Source of the DNA: an uncultured Xylophilus sp. | GTDB lineage: Bacteria > Pseudomonadota > Gammaproteobacteria > Burkholderiales > Burkholderiaceae_C | NCBI GenBank assembly: GCA_913776965.1 | Contig: CAJYQL010000023.1 | Location: 65,248 to 99,804, forward strand | Reading direction: 5' to 3' | DNA: 34,557 bases | Notes under the pieces: generated by a model | What the model was told of the DNA's origin: nothing | Database searches by the model: none | What the model saw: the letters and a program-made list of their open reading frames with translations, nothing else | Shown: positions 1-9,521 of the stretch, piece after piece | Layout: each line of letters begins with the position of its first letter | Position numbering within the stretch: position 1 is the stretch's first letter | Translations under genes and position numbers: made by a program

Positions 1-476
1 GTGATGTCGAACTTCGGGTTGATGTAGACGGCTTCCTGCAAAATCACGTCGTACTTTTCCTGCTCGGCGACCTGCTTGACCACACGGTTGGCGCGCTCGA
101 GGACGGCCTGCAGTTCTTCGTTCTTGCGGGAATTTAGGTCTTCCTGGAACTCGCGGCGCTTGCGCTGGAAATCGCGGTCCTGCTCGACCAGCTGGCGCTG
201 GCGGCTGGCGCGCTGGCTCTCGGCCAGCGTGGGGGCTTCCCGCTCGAACTTGTCCGAGGCGGACTTCAGCGCGTTGCCCTGGTCCAGCAGGTCTTTTTCG
301 CGCTTCGCGAATTCTTGCTCCAGCTTCGCCTGGGCGGCCTTGGCGGTGTTCGCTTCGCGGAAGATGCGGTCCGTGTTCACGAAGCCCGCGCGGAAGTCCT
401 CGGCCTGTGCCGGCGCCGCGCAGGCGACGAAGGCAAGTGCGAGACCGATGGAGCTGTGACGGAGAAAAGCGTTCAT
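1..476 (-). CDS. skp: Periplasmic chaperone Skp/OmpH (3' part cut by window edge)
   Basis: Skp is the small periplasmic chaperone that holds unfolded outer-membrane proteins on their way to the Bam complex. The ATG at 474-476 opens a reading frame of about 158 visible codons, running off the left edge; family members are about 160-190 residues. Residues 1-25 form a Sec signal peptide (MNAFLRHSS, then a hydrophobic stretch ending APAQA). The mature part begins with the family's beta-strand GFVNTDRIF, and residues of roughly 45-130 are Glu/Lys/Gln/Arg-rich, as in the coiled-coil tentacles of Skp. The frame then returns to a beta-strand (YDVILQEAVYINP), typical of the C-terminal body. The start overlaps the bamA stop by one base (TAATG), indicating translational coupling. 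The position directly after bamA is the conserved proteobacterial order and supports the assignment. Confidence 0.93.
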   Translation of the reverse strand, partial: MNAFLRHSSIGLALAFVACAAPAQAEDFRAGFVNTDRIFREANTAKAAQAKLEQEFAKREKDLLDQGNALKSASDKFEREAPTLAESQRASRQRQLVEQDRDFQRKRREFQEDLNSRKNEELQAVLERANRVVKQVAEQEKYDVILQEAVYINPKFDI

Positions 477-2773
477 TAGAAGGACGTTCCGATCTGGAAT
501 TGCAGTTTCTGGATTCTATCGCCGGGCTTCTTGCGCACCGGGTTGGCGATGGCGATACGCAGCGGGCCGACCGGGGAGATCCAGCTCAAGCCCACGCCCA
601 CCGAGGCGCGCAGCTCGCTCGCGGTGAACTTCTCATTTTCGCCGAACACATTACCCACGTCGGTGAAGCCGAATACCCGCAGCGTGCGGTCGTTGCCGGC
701 ACCCGGGAACGGCGCCACCGCTTCGACGTTCAGCGTGAACTTCTTCGCACCGCCGATCGACGAGCCGGTCACGTCGCGCGGACCGAGCGTGCCCTGGTCG
801 AAGCCGCGCACCGAGCCCAGGCCACCGGAGTAGAAGTTCTTGAAGATCGGGAACGGCTTGCCGTTCAGGCCCTTGCCCGCGCCGAGTTCGGTATTGAACG
901 CCAGCGTGAACTTCTTGCTGAGCGGCACGTACTGCTGGAACTGGTAGTTCCCGCGCGCATAGCGTGCATCGCCCGCCACGCCGAACTCGGAATTGAAGCG
1001 CTGGTAGCGGCCGGAATTCGGCGCCAGCGCGCTGTCGCGACTGTCGCGCGACCAGCCGATCGTCAACGGCAGCGAATAGCTGGTGTACCCCACCTGTTCC
1101 GCGTAGCGCAGGTAGGCCGCCGGAATGTTGGTACCCGGCTTGATCTCGGTGCGCTCGCCGCCGGCACCGAAGAAGACGGTGTCGGTCTCGCTGAAAGGCA
1201 CACCGAAACGCATGCTGGCGCCGGAGGTCAGCAGCCGGTAGTTGCCGCCCTGGTCCTGGTACGGACGCGAGGACCGGTGGTAAACGTCGACCGTGCGGGA
1301 AATGCCGTCCTGCGTGAAGTACGGATTGGTCGTGCTCAGCACGATCGCCCGGTTGTAGCGGCTGGTATTCACGTCGATGCCCAGGTAGTTGCCCGAGCCG
1401 AACACGTTTTCCTGCTTGATGCCGAAATTGAGCGCGACCTTTTCCGCGCTGGAGAAGCCGGCGCCCAGTTGCAGGCTGCCGGTGGGCTTCTCGGTCACGT
1501 TGATCACGAGGTCGACCTGGTCCGGCGAGCCGGGCACGTCCTGCGTCTCGATGTCAACCTGGCTGAAATAGCCGAGGCGGTCCACCCGGTCGCGCGAGAG
1601 CTTAATCTTGTCACCGTCGTACCAGGAGGATTCGAACTGGCGGAATTCGCGCCGGATCACTTCGTCGCGGGTGCGGTTGTTGCCGCTGACCGAGATGCGC
1701 CGCACATACGCCCGGCGCGACGGCTCGGCCTGCAGCACCAGGGCCACGCGGTTGTTCGCACGGTCCACGTCGGGCACCGCCTCGACCCGCGCGAAGGCGA
1801 AGCCGAAGTTGCTGAAATAGTCGGTGAATGCCTTGGTGGTCTCGGTGACCTGGTCGGCGTTGTACGGCTCGCCGGGCACGATCTTGATCAACGACTTGAA
1901 CTCGTCGTCGCGGCCGAGGTAGTTGCCCTCGAGCCGCACGGCCGACACCACGTAGCGCTCGCCTTCGGTCACGTTGACGGTGATGCTGATGTCCTGCTTG
2001 TTCGGCGAGATCGCGACCTGCGTCGAATCGACCTTGAACTCCAGGTAGCCGCGCGACAGGTAGTAGGAGCGCAGCGTCTCGAGGTCGGCATTTAGCTTGG
2101 CGCGCGAGTAGCGGTCGGACTTGGTATACCAGCTCAACCAGCCGCCGGTGTCGAGGTCGAACAGCCCCTTGAGCGTCGACTCGCTGAACGCCTTGTTGCC
2201 GACGATGCGGATGTCCTTGATCTTCGCCGGCTCGCCTTCGGTCACCGTGAAGGTCAGGTTGACGCGGTTGCGGTCGATCGGCGTGACCGTCGTCACCACG
2301 TCGGCACCGTAGAGGCTGCGGTTGATGTACTGGCGCTTGAGTTCCTGCTCGGCGCGGTCGGCCAGCGCCTTGTCGTACGGACGGCCTTCGGTCAGGCCGA
2401 CGTCGCGCATCGCCTTTTTCAGCGTGTCCTTGTCGAATTCCTTGGTGCCGGCGAAATCGACGTTGGCCACCGTCGGCCGTTCCTCGACGATCACGGTCAG
2501 CACGTCGCCGGTCACTTCCAGGCGCACATCCTTGAACAGGCCGAGCGCGAACAGGCTGCGGATCGCACCGGAACCCTTCTCGTCGTTGTAGTTGTCGCCG
2601 ACGCGGAACGGCAGCGACGCGAACACCGTGCCGGGCTCGACTCGCTGCAGCCCCTCGACACGGATGTCGCGCAGGGTGAACGGATCGACGGCCCAGGCCG
2701 CCTGCGCCGCGAACAGCAGGGCGGCCACGGCCGCAGCGGGGCGCGGGCGGAAACGGGTGAGGGGGTGCTTCAT
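476..2773 (-). CDS. bamA: Outer membrane protein assembly factor BamA
   Basis: BamA is the essential Omp85 barrel that inserts beta-barrel proteins into the outer membrane. The 765-residue product is of normal family length. It has a signal peptide (MKHPLTRFRPRP, hydrophobic core, AAWA before VDPF), and the mature start FTLRDIRVEGLQRVEPGTV is POTRA1. Five POTRA repeats follow to about residue 420. The C-terminal 16-strand barrel carries the lid-lock motif GSVRGFDQGTLGPRD and ends in an aromatic residue (QFQIGTSF), the outer-membrane beta-signal. I chose the ATG at 2773 because it gives a clean signal peptide; no convincing Shine-Dalgarno sequence precedes it. It lies 95 bases after rseP and overlaps the skp start by one base. 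RseP, BamA and Skp are all envelope-stress linked in other proteobacteria, but no sigma-E promoter could be identified here. Confidence 0.97.
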   Translation of the reverse strand: MKHPLTRFRPRPAAAVAALLFAAQAAWAVDPFTLRDIRVEGLQRVEPGTVFASLPFRVGDNYNDEKGSGAIRSLFALGLFKDVRLEVTGDVLTVIVEERPTVANVDFAGTKEFDKDTLKKAMRDVGLTEGRPYDKALADRAEQELKRQYINRSLYGADVVTTVTPIDRNRVNLTFTVTEGEPAKIKDIRIVGNKAFSESTLKGLFDLDTGGWLSWYTKSDRYSRAKLNADLETLRSYYLSRGYLEFKVDSTQVAISPNKQDISITVNVTEGERYVVSAVRLEGNYLGRDDEFKSLIKIVPGEPYNADQVTETTKAFTDYFSNFGFAFARVEAVPDVDRANNRVALVLQAEPSRRAYVRRISVSGNNRTRDEVIRREFRQFESSWYDGDKIKLSRDRVDRLGYFSQVDIETQDVPGSPDQVDLVINVTEKPTGSLQLGAGFSSAEKVALNFGIKQENVFGSGNYLGIDVNTSRYNRAIVLSTTNPYFTQDGISRTVDVYHRSSRPYQDQGGNYRLLTSGASMRFGVPFSETDTVFFGAGGERTEIKPGTNIPAAYLRYAEQVGYTSYSLPLTIGWSRDSRDSALAPNSGRYQRFNSEFGVAGDARYARGNYQFQQYVPLSKKFTLAFNTELGAGKGLNGKPFPIFKNFYSGGLGSVRGFDQGTLGPRDVTGSSIGGAKKFTLNVEAVAPFPGAGNDRTLRVFGFTDVGNVFGENEKFTASELRASVGVGLSWISPVGPLRIAIANPVRKKPGDRIQKLQFQIGTSF

Positions 2774-2868
2774 GGATGGATGAAGGATCAGAAAGAAAAC
2801 CGGGGAGCCGCAGCGACCCGCGGGAGGACCCGCCGGCGCAGCCAACGCGCGATTATGACGGACGCGCC

Positions 2869-4233
2869 TCAGCCCAAAAGGCGGGACACGTCGTTGAAGA
2901 GTGCGATCGACATCATCACCAGCAGCAGCGCGACGCCGCCCCGCTGCAGCCGCTCCAGCCAGGCGTCCGACACCGCACGTCCGGTGACGCCCTCCCAAAG
3001 GTACATCGCGAGATGGCCGCCGTCGAGCACCGGCAGCGGCAGCAGGTTGAGCACGCCCAGGCTCACGCTGATCAGCGCGAGGAACACGAGGTACTGGGTG
3101 AAGCCCATGTTCGCGGAGCGGCCGGCGTAGTCGGCGATGGTCAGCGGACCGCTCAGGTTCTTCAGCGAAGCCTCGCCGATCACCATGCGGCCCATCATGC
3201 GGAGCGTGAGCGTTGACACCTCCCAGGTGCGGACCGCGCCGCGCCACAGCCCTTCGACCACACCGTAGCGCACCGTCAGCATCGCGGGCGGCCCACCCAC
3301 CAGCGCACCTATGCGGCCGACGGTTTCACCCTTGTCCGTCACCACGGCCGCCGTGACCGGGACTTCCATCAGACGCCCTGCCCGCTCGATCTGCCAGAGG
3401 CGGGGCCCGGCCGCCGCACCGCCGGTGGATGCGCGGATGGCCTCCCGCAACTGCGGCCCGTCCGCCACCGGCGTGCCGCCGATGCGCAGGACCCGGTCGC
3501 CCTTCTGCAGACCGGCCGCATTCGCTGCGCCGCCGGCCTGCACGTCGCCCAGCACCGGCGCGGTCCACGGCCCCAGGATGCCGATCGCGCGGAACAGCCG
3601 CGCATCCGCGTCGCGGGCGTCGAGCTGCGCGAGCGGCAAGGTCACGGTCCGGGCGGCACGGCGATCGGGCGCCCGCACCTCGACCTGCAGGTCTTGTCCG
3701 TCCAGGGCCGCGCGGACCAGCATCCAGTGGAAATCGTCGAACGACCGGACGGCTTCGAGCGGCTCGTCCACCGGCGCAGCGCGCAGCACTTCGTCGCCGC
3801 CCTGCAGACCGGCGCGCGCCGCAATCGAATCGGTGGTCGGCGCCGGCAATACGGCCTGCGCTTCCTGCACGCCGATCCAGTTGACGCCTGCATAGAGCAG
3901 CACGGCCAGCAGCAGATTGGCGATCGGCCCTGCCGCGACGATCGCCGCCCGCGCCCGCAGAGGCTGGGTGTTGAACGCGAGGTGCAGTTCCTCGGGCGCC
4001 ACCGGCCCCTCGCGCTCGTCGAGCATCTTCACATAGCCGCCGAGCGGCAATGCGCCGATCGCGAACTCGGTCGGCAACCCCGCTTTCTGCCAGCGCCAGA
4101 CCGATGGACCGAAGCCGATGGAGAAGCGCAGCACCTTCACCCCGCAGGCGCGCGCCATCCGGTAGTGGCCGTATTCGTGTACGGCGATCAGCAGGCCGAG
4201 CGCGACGAGAAAGGCAAGAACGGTCGTCAGCAT
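2869..4233 (-). CDS. rseP: Site-2 zinc metalloprotease RseP
   Basis: RseP is an inner-membrane intramembrane protease. In E. coli it makes the second cut of the anti-sigma factor RseA and clears remnant signal peptides. The 454-residue product has the zinc motif HEYGH at residues 19-23 in the first membrane helix and the third-ligand motif around LLPLPVLDGGHL near residues 398-408. Two PDZ domains lie between about residues 120 and 310 (for example AARAGLQGGDEVL and ANAAGLQKGDRVL). Membrane segments are at about 1-18, 95-118, 380-400 and 425-450. The ATG at 4233 gives the usual short cytoplasmic or periplasmic lead. It lies 36 bases after dxr in the superoperon. All catalytic residues are present, so it should be active. 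Confidence 0.97.
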   Translation of the reverse strand: MLTTVLAFLVALGLLIAVHEYGHYRMARACGVKVLRFSIGFGPSVWRWQKAGLPTEFAIGALPLGGYVKMLDEREGPVAPEELHLAFNTQPLRARAAIVAAGPIANLLLAVLLYAGVNWIGVQEAQAVLPAPTTDSIAARAGLQGGDEVLRAAPVDEPLEAVRSFDDFHWMLVRAALDGQDLQVEVRAPDRRAARTVTLPLAQLDARDADARLFRAIGILGPWTAPVLGDVQAGGAANAAGLQKGDRVLRIGGTPVADGPQLREAIRASTGGAAAGPRLWQIERAGRLMEVPVTAAVVTDKGETVGRIGALVGGPPAMLTVRYGVVEGLWRGAVRTWEVSTLTLRMMGRMVIGEASLKNLSGPLTIADYAGRSANMGFTQYLVFLALISVSLGVLNLLPLPVLDGGHLAMYLWEGVTGRAVSDAWLERLQRGGVALLLVMMSIALFNDVSRLLG

Positions 4234-4269
4234 GGGGAAAGTGTCGGTCGTCCGGCGTAGCGGCGGGTG

Positions 4270-5460
4270 TCAGCCCAGCCGGGTCACGCAGACTTCGGCG
4301 GTGCGCCGGGTGCGGGCGTCGAGCGCCAGCAAATCGCCGAGCGAAGACGGCGCGCCGCAATCGACCGTGGAGAGTGCGTCGGTGTTGACCGCATGGATCT
4401 GGTCGAAGCGGATGCGGCGGTCGAGGAAGGCCTGCACCGCCACCTCGTTGGCGGCATTCAGGACGGCGGTCGTGCCGGCCGGGCCGCGCAGCGCATCCCA
4501 GGCCAGCTGCAGGCCCGGGAAGCGCGTGTGGTCGGGCGTTTCGAAGGTGAGCGCGGACAGAGCGGCGAAATCCAGCCGCTCCGCGCCGCTTTCGATCCGC
4601 TCCGGCCAGGACAGGCCGTAGGCGATCGGCACCCGCATGTCCGGCACGCCGAGCTGCGCAACGAGCGAACCGTCGTGGTACTGGACCAGCGAATGGACGA
4701 CGCTCTGCGGATGGATCACCACCTCGATCCGGTCCGGCGGCAGTCCGAACAGATAACAGGCCTCGATCACCTCGAGGCCCTTGTTCATCATGGTCGCGGA
4801 ATCGACCGAGATCTTGCGGCCCATCGACCAGTTGGGATGGGCACAGGCTTCCTCGGGCGTCACGGCCGCGAGCGTCGCCGGATCGCGGCGCCGGAACGGG
4901 CCGCCGGATGCCGTGAGGATCAGCCGGTCGACCCGGCGCGCCCAGGTGGCAGGATCGTCGGGCAGCGACTGGAAGATGGCGGAATGTTCGCTGTCGATCG
5001 GTAGCAGCGTGGCCCCACCGCTGCGCACCGCCGCCATGAACAAGGCACCGCCGACGACCAACGCCTCCTTGTTAGCGAGCAGCAAACGCTTGCCCGCTGC
5101 CGCCGCCGCCAGGCACGGCGCCAGACCGGCGGCGCCGACGATCGCCGCCATCACAGCATCGACCTCCGAATCGGATGCTATATCTTTCATAGCATCCGAC
5201 CCATGCAGCACCTGCGTCGGCAGCCCCTGGGTCTCCAATTGTTGCTGCAGCTGAAGCCCGTGCGGTGCGCTGGCCATCACGGCATAGCGCGGCCGGAATC
5301 GCTGGCACTGCGCCAATAGAAGATCCACCTGGGTGGACGCCGCCAGGGCAAACACCTCGAACCGGTCCGGATGGCGGCCGACGACGTCGAGCGTGCTGGT
5401 GCCGATCGAACCGGTGGAGCCGAGGACCGTCAGCCGCAGCCGGCGTGCAGCGCCGTTCAT
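4270..5460 (-). CDS. dxr: 1-deoxy-D-xylulose 5-phosphate reductoisomerase
   Basis: Dxr converts DXP to 2-C-methyl-D-erythritol 4-phosphate using NADPH and a divalent metal. It is the first committed step of the MEP isoprenoid pathway and is the target of fosmidomycin. The 396-residue product is of normal length. It shows the nucleotide-binding start VLGSTGSIGTSTLDVV, the conserved VMAAIVGAAGL and LLANKEALV segments, the metal/substrate region PIDSEHSAIFQ, and the later SMGRKISVDSATMMNKGLE motif. The ATG at 5460 overlaps the cdsA stop by four bases (ATGA), so the two are probably coupled. A perfect 11-base inverted repeat sits inside the gene (5171-5199) in a variable loop before the VMAAIVGAAG segment; see the repeat entry. 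Upstream uppS uses the isoprenoid precursors this pathway supplies. Confidence 0.98.
   Translation of the reverse strand: MNGAARRLRLTVLGSTGSIGTSTLDVVGRHPDRFEVFALAASTQVDLLLAQCQRFRPRYAVMASAPHGLQLQQQLETQGLPTQVLHGSDAMKDIASDSEVDAVMAAIVGAAGLAPCLAAAAAGKRLLLANKEALVVGGALFMAAVRSGGATLLPIDSEHSAIFQSLPDDPATWARRVDRLILTASGGPFRRRDPATLAAVTPEEACAHPNWSMGRKISVDSATMMNKGLEVIEACYLFGLPPDRIEVVIHPQSVVHSLVQYHDGSLVAQLGVPDMRVPIAYGLSWPERIESGAERLDFAALSALTFETPDHTRFPGLQLAWDALRGPAGTTAVLNAANEVAVQAFLDRRIRFDQIHAVNTDALSTVDCGAPSSLGDLLALDARTRRTAEVCVTRLG
5171..5199. repeat. Perfect 11-bp inverted repeat inside dxr
   Basis: The left arm TCGGATGCTAT (5171-5181) and right arm ATAGCATCCGA (5189-5199) are perfectly complementary around a 7-base loop. 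The core GCTAT-N7-ATAGC is shared with the hairpin inside the NAD(P)HX repair gene at 11016-11034. It is noticeably more A+T rich than its surroundings. In the dxr frame it codes for the variable stretch SDAMKDIASDSEVD. It may be a relic of a short repeat family common in Comamonadaceae, or an mRNA hairpin; I cannot decide which. Confidence 0.75.
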
Positions 5461-6320
5461 GCGGGGAACGCCGGCAAGGTGGTGGCCAGCATCATCGCCA
5501 GCGGCAGCGTCGGCAGCAGCGCGTCGATCCGGTCGAGCACGCCGCCGTGGCCGGGCAGCAGGCTGCTGCTGTCCTTGGCGCCGGCGCTGCGCTTGACCAG
5601 CGACTCGACCAGATCGCCCACCACGCTCATCGCTGCGAGAAAGATCGCCCCGACGGCGACCAGCCACCAGCCCTGCTCCGCCAATCGGCTGTAGAAGCTC
5701 GGCACCGCCGGCTGGGCATGACGGTCGGCGACGATCCACACGACCGCCAGCACCACCACGCCCAGCATGCCGCCCCAGACGCCTTCCCAGCTCTTGCCCG
5801 GGCTGATCGACGGCGCCAGCTTGCCGCGGGTGAAGCGCAGTCCGAAAGCTCGCCCAGCGAAGTAGGCGAACACGTCGGCGATCCAGACCAGCAGCAGGAT
5901 CGACAGCAGGAAATTGATGCCGATGACGCGCGCCTGCGCGACTGCAAGCCACGCGAGCCACAATGCCAGCACGCCCCCGATCACCCGCACTGTCTTCGGT
6001 ACCCCAGGCCAGCCGGCGACGCCCCGACGCAGCAACCATGCACCGGCGAGCACCCACAGAGCGCCCCCGATGAGCCAGGCGAGCGGCATCGGCCGCTCGA
6101 TCCAGCCGAGCTTCCAGGACACCAAGCACAGCGCAGAGCAGTCGAACGCGACGAACAGCGCACTCTTGCCGCCGTAACCGTTCAGCCGGCCCCATTCCCA
6201 GGCGGCCGCCGCCATCGCCAGCAATGCGAGAACGTTGAAGGGGACCGGCGACGGATAGAACAGCGCCGGCAACAGGATGGCGAGCAGGACGGCGGCGGTG
6301 ATGATACGCTGCTTCAGCAT
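5457..6320 (-). CDS. cdsA: Phosphatidate cytidylyltransferase (CDP-diglyceride synthetase)
   Basis: CdsA is an integral inner-membrane enzyme that joins CTP and phosphatidic acid to give CDP-diacylglycerol, the precursor of all bacterial phospholipids. The 287-residue product is close to the E. coli length. About eight hydrophobic segments are visible from MLKQRIITAAVLLAILLP onward. The family signature occurs near residues 240-264 (SLVKRSAGAKDSSS then LLPGHGGVLDR), including the paired Asp residues that bind metal. The ATG at 6320 was chosen because it overlaps the uppS stop by seven bases and starts directly at the first membrane helix. Its stop overlaps the dxr start. Its product feeds PgsA, encoded at 20671-21237. 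Confidence 0.97.
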   Translation of the reverse strand: MLKQRIITAAVLLAILLPALFYPSPVPFNVLALLAMAAAAWEWGRLNGYGGKSALFVAFDCSALCLVSWKLGWIERPMPLAWLIGGALWVLAGAWLLRRGVAGWPGVPKTVRVIGGVLALWLAWLAVAQARVIGINFLLSILLLVWIADVFAYFAGRAFGLRFTRGKLAPSISPGKSWEGVWGGMLGVVVLAVVWIVADRHAQPAVPSFYSRLAEQGWWLVAVGAIFLAAMSVVGDLVESLVKRSAGAKDSSSLLPGHGGVLDRIDALLPTLPLAMMLATTLPAFPA

Positions 6321-7093
6321 GGTGGGACCGCTTTCAGGGAAGGCACGGCAGCCGGCGGAAGCGCCGACCCACTCGGAGAGGCTGCGGCAGCGGCGACCTG
6401 CTCGGGTGTCTTGCCGTAACGGCGCTGGCGTCTCGAGAATTCCGCAATGGCTGCGTCGAGCGCGTCGGCATCGAACTCGGGCCAGAGCCGGTCGCTGAAG
6501 ACCAGCTCGGAGTATGCGCACTGCCAGAGCAGGAAATTGCTGATGCGCTGCTCGCCCCCGGTGCGGATCAGCAGATCGGGATCCGACACATGCGACAGCG
6601 ACAGCGTGCGCTGCAGGCCCGCTTCAGTGATGGGTTCGCCCCGCTCTGCCAGCGTCTGCGCGGCCTGGGCGATGTCCCAGCGGCCGCCGTAGTTGAAACA
6701 CACGTTGAGCACGAGTCCGGTGTTGCCGGCCGTCAGCACCTCGGCCGCCCGCAGGCTGTCCTGCACCGCAGGCGCGAGCGGGCTGCGGTCACCGGCGAAA
6801 TGCAGTCGAACGCCGTCCGCATGCAGCGGCGGTACTTCCCGCGCCAGTGCACGCCCCAGCAGCGACATCAGTCCCGAGACCTCGGTCGCGGGCCGGTTCC
6901 AGTTTTCGGAGGAGAACGCGAAGACGGTCAGGACACCGACCCCTCGCTCCATACAGGCCCGGACGCAGCGTCGCAGCGACTCGACGCCCTGCCGGTGACC
7001 GGCGAAACGCGGCAGAAAACGGCGGGTTGCCCACCGGCCGTTGCCGTCCATGACGATGGCGATATGGTGCGGAATCCCGCACGGGGACGACAT
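6314..7093 (-). CDS. uppS: Undecaprenyl diphosphate synthase (cis-prenyltransferase)
   Basis: UppS adds eight isopentenyl units to farnesyl diphosphate in cis configuration, making the C55 lipid carrier used for peptidoglycan and O-antigen. The 259-residue product has the catalytic motif HIAIVMDGNGRWA (Asp16 is the metal ligand), the segment TVFAFSSENWNRP, and the C-terminal substrate motif SDPDLLIRTGGEQRISNFL. It ends with a short Ala/Pro-rich tail. The ATG at 7093 gives the usual short lead before the catalytic motif. Longer in-frame extension upstream would run through the end of frr and is rejected. It lies 19 bases after frr and overlaps cdsA by seven bases. Confidence 0.97.
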   Translation of the reverse strand: MSSPCGIPHHIAIVMDGNGRWATRRFLPRFAGHRQGVESLRRCVRACMERGVGVLTVFAFSSENWNRPATEVSGLMSLLGRALAREVPPLHADGVRLHFAGDRSPLAPAVQDSLRAAEVLTAGNTGLVLNVCFNYGGRWDIAQAAQTLAERGEPITEAGLQRTLSLSHVSDPDLLIRTGGEQRISNFLLWQCAYSELVFSDRLWPEFDADALDAAIAEFSRRQRRYGKTPEQVAAAAASPSGSALPPAAVPSLKAVPPC

Positions 7094-7112
7094 GCCAGGA
7101 CGCTCCGCAGGC

Positions 7113-7673
7113 TCAGACGGCCAGGATTTCCTGTTCCTTGGCCGCGACGAGCTTGTCGATCTCGGCGATGTGGCGATCGGTGACCTTCTGCACGTCGGCT
7201 TCGGCACGCTTCTGGTCGTCTTCCGATGCTTCCTTGTCCTTGACCAAGCGCTTGACGGCATCGTTGGCGTCGCGACGCAGGTTGCGCACGGCGACCTTGG
7301 CGTTCTCGCCTTCGTTGCGCACCAGCTTGGTCATTTCCTTGCGGCGCTCCTCGCTCATCGGCGGCATCGGCACGCGGATCAGATCGCCCATCGATGCGGG
7401 ATTGAGGCCCAGATCGCTTTCGCGGATCGCCTTCTCGATCTTGGCGCCCATGCCCTTTTCCCAGGGCTGCACGCTGATCGTGCGTGCGTCCAGCAGCGAC
7501 ACGTTGGCCACCTGGCTCAGCGGCACCATGGAGCCGTAGTACTCGACCTGGACCGTGTCGAGCAGTGCGGGATTGGCGCGGCCGGTCCGGATCTTGGTCA
7601 GGTTGTTCTTGAAGGCCACGATGGACTGGTCCATCTTGCCTTCGGCAGTCTTCTTGATGTCGGCGATCGTCAT
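7113..7673 (-). CDS. frr: Ribosome recycling factor
   Basis: RRF, with EF-G, splits the post-termination ribosome so that it can be reused. The 186-residue product matches the family length. The start [18 protein letters not shown] and the segments [31 protein letters not shown] and RIPMPP-like [15 protein letters not shown] are diagnostic. The tail contains the two long helices of domain I, ending with [10 protein letters not shown]. It lies 34 bases after pyrH and 19 bases before uppS, with a Shine-Dalgarno-like GGAGAA upstream of the ATG at 7673. Confidence 0.98.
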   Translation of the reverse strand: MTIADIKKTAEGKMDQSIVAFKNNLTKIRTGRANPALLDTVQVEYYGSMVPLSQVANVSLLDARTISVQPWEKGMGAKIEKAIRESDLGLNPASMGDLIRVPMPPMSEERRKEMTKLVRNEGENAKVAVRNLRRDANDAVKRLVKDKEASEDDQKRAEADVQKVTDRHIAEIDKLVAAKEQEILAV

Positions 7674-7707
7674 GAATGTTCTCCTGCAGGGCGGATGCTC
7701 GCTACGT

Positions 7708-8430
7708 TCAGGCGTGGACCAGCGTACCTTCGTCTTCGCCCATCACCACGCGGCGCAGTCCGCCATGCTTGAAGATGGAGAAGACCTTGATCGGCAGCTT
7801 CTGGTCGCGGCACAGCGCGAAGGCGGTGGCGTCCATGATGCCGAGATTCTGCGCGATCGCATCGTCGAAGCTGAGCTGCGCATAGCGCGTGGCCGAGGGA
7901 TCCTTCTTGGGATCGGCGGTGTACACGCCATCGACCTTGGTCGCCTTCAGCACGATCTCGGCGCCGATCTCGGCGCCGCGCAGCGCAGCAGCGGTATCGG
8001 TCGTGAAGAACGGATTGCCGGTACCGGCGGCGAAGACCACCACCTTGCCTTCTTCGAGGTACTGCAGCGCCTTCGGCCGCACGTAGGGCTCGACCACCTG
8101 CTCGATCGCGATCGCCGACATGACGCGGGCGGTCAGGCCCTGCTTGTCCATCGCATCGGCGAGCGCCAGCGCGTTCATCACGGTGGCGAGCATGCCCATG
8201 TAGTCGGCGGTCGCCCGGTCCATGCCGACCGAGCCGCCCGCGACGCCGCGGAAGATGTTCCCCCCGCCGATGACGACGGCCACCTGCACGCCCAGCCGCG
8301 TGACGTCCGCGATCTCCTCGACCATCCGCACGATGGTCGCGCGGTTGATGCCGAACGCGTCGTCGCCCATCAGTGCTTCACCGGACAGCTTGAGCAGGAT
8401 GCGCTTGTGGGCTGGCGAGGTGTCGGACAT
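7708..8430 (-). CDS. pyrH: UMP kinase
   Basis: PyrH phosphorylates UMP to UDP in pyrimidine nucleotide synthesis. In bacteria it is a hexameric amino-acid-kinase-fold enzyme, activated by GTP and inhibited by UTP. The 240-residue product has the N-terminal phosphate-binding motif [11 protein letters not shown], the glycine-rich [13 protein letters not shown], the uridine-binding region [13 protein letters not shown], and [14 protein letters not shown] chose the ATG at 8430 because it has a GGAG sequence about ten bases upstream and yields the family length; an upstream ATG at 8472 would add 14 unsupported residues. The gene lies 108 bases after tsf and 34 before frr. Confidence 0.98.
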   Translation of the reverse strand: MSDTSPAHKRILLKLSGEALMGDDAFGINRATIVRMVEEIADVTRLGVQVAVVIGGGNIFRGVAGGSVGMDRATADYMGMLATVMNALALADAMDKQGLTARVMSAIAIEQVVEPYVRPKALQYLEEGKVVVFAAGTGNPFFTTDTAAALRGAEIGAEIVLKATKVDGVYTADPKKDPSATRYAQLSFDDAIAQNLGIMDATAFALCRDQKLPIKVFSIFKHGGLRRVVMGEDEGTLVHA

Positions 8431-8538
8431 CGATGAACTCCTGGGCAATACGGGCAAAAAATTCTCAGGCAAAAACTCGGGCGGCCAAAGCCACCCGCCG
8501 CCCCGACCATGCAGCCAGGGCGTGGGAGCACCGCAGGA

Positions 8539-9468
8539 TCAGGCGGCACCCTTGGCAGCGGCGACCTGCGCGGCAACTTCGGCTGCGAAGTCGTCGACCT
8601 TCTTCTCGATGCCTTCGCCGACCACGTACAGCGTGAAGCCCTTCACGGTCGTGCCGCTGGCCTTGAGCATCTGCTCGACCGTCTGCTTGCCGTCCGCAGC
8701 CTTCACGAAGACCTGGTTGAACAGCGAGACTTCCTTCAGGTACTTCTGCACGCCGCCTTCGATGCGCTTGGAGACGATCTCGTCGGACTGGGCCGGCTTG
8801 CCGGCAGCTTCTGCGGCCTTCTTGTCTTCCTCGGCTTTGCCGGCGGCAACGGCACGTTCCTTCTCGATCAGCTCGGCCGGCACGTCGGCGCTGGTCAGCG
8901 CGACCGGCTTCATGGCGGCGACGTGCATCGCGACGTCCTTGGCAGCCGTGGCATCACCTTCGAACTCGACGACCACGCCGATGCGGGTGCCGTGCAGGTA
9001 GGAGGCCAGCTGGGCGCCGGAATCGAAGCGCTTGAAGCGGCGGAACGACATGTTCTCGCCGATCTTGCCGATCAGGCCCTTGCGCACGTCCTCGAGCGTC
9101 GGGCCGAAACCGTCCTGCTCGTACGCCAGTGCACCCAGGGCTTCGACGTCGGCCGGGTTGTGCTGGGCGATCAGCTTGGCAGCGGCGTTGGCCAGTGCGA
9201 TGAAGCTGTCGTTCTTGCTGACGAAGTCGGTTTCGCTGTTGACTTCCACCAGCGCGCCGACCTTGCCGTCGATGTGGCTGGCGACGACGCCTTCCGCCGT
9301 GATGCGTGCAGCCGCCTTGCCGGCCTTGTTGCCGAGCTTGACGCGCAACAGTTCTTCCGCCTTGTCCAGATCGCCGTCGGCCTCCGTCAGGGCCTTCTTG
9401 CACTCCATCATCGGAGCGTCGGTCTTGGCACGCAGTTCTGCGACGAGTTTTGCGGTGATAGCAGCCAT
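8539..9468 (-). CDS. tsf: Elongation factor Ts
   Basis: EF-Ts is the guanine-nucleotide exchange factor that regenerates EF-Tu-GTP. The 309-residue product begins [19 protein letters not shown], where residues 1-50 form the UBA-like EF-Tu contact domain with [18 protein letters not shown]. The core includes the signature [14 protein letters not shown]. The C-terminal module carries [19 protein letters not shown] and ends in an Ala-rich helix. The ATG at 9468 follows a good purine-rich sequence (AAAGAGAAAGAAC). It is separated from rpsB by 102 bases that contain an intrinsic terminator, so part of its transcription probably depends on read-through, as known for this pair in E. coli. Confidence 0.98.
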   Translation of the reverse strand: MAAITAKLVAELRAKTDAPMMECKKALTEADGDLDKAEELLRVKLGNKAGKAAARITAEGVVASHIDGKVGALVEVNSETDFVSKNDSFIALANAAAKLIAQHNPADVEALGALAYEQDGFGPTLEDVRKGLIGKIGENMSFRRFKRFDSGAQLASYLHGTRIGVVVEFEGDATAAKDVAMHVAAMKPVALTSADVPAELIEKERAVAAGKAEEDKKAAEAAGKPAQSDEIVSKRIEGGVQKYLKEVSLFNQVFVKAADGKQTVEQMLKASGTTVKGFTLYVVGEGIEKKVDDFAAEVAAQVAAAKGAA

Positions 9469-9521
9469 GTGTTCTTTCTCTTTAACGGTTCGGTATGGAT
9501 CGGTGCGGCAGACGGCCGGCT

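Noticed and set aside
407-2095. Long plus-strand open frame of 562 codons opposite bamA
   Set aside because: It is a shadow of bamA caused by high G+C; the composition is Arg/Ala/His-rich with no recognisable motif, and bamA on the other strand is unambiguous.
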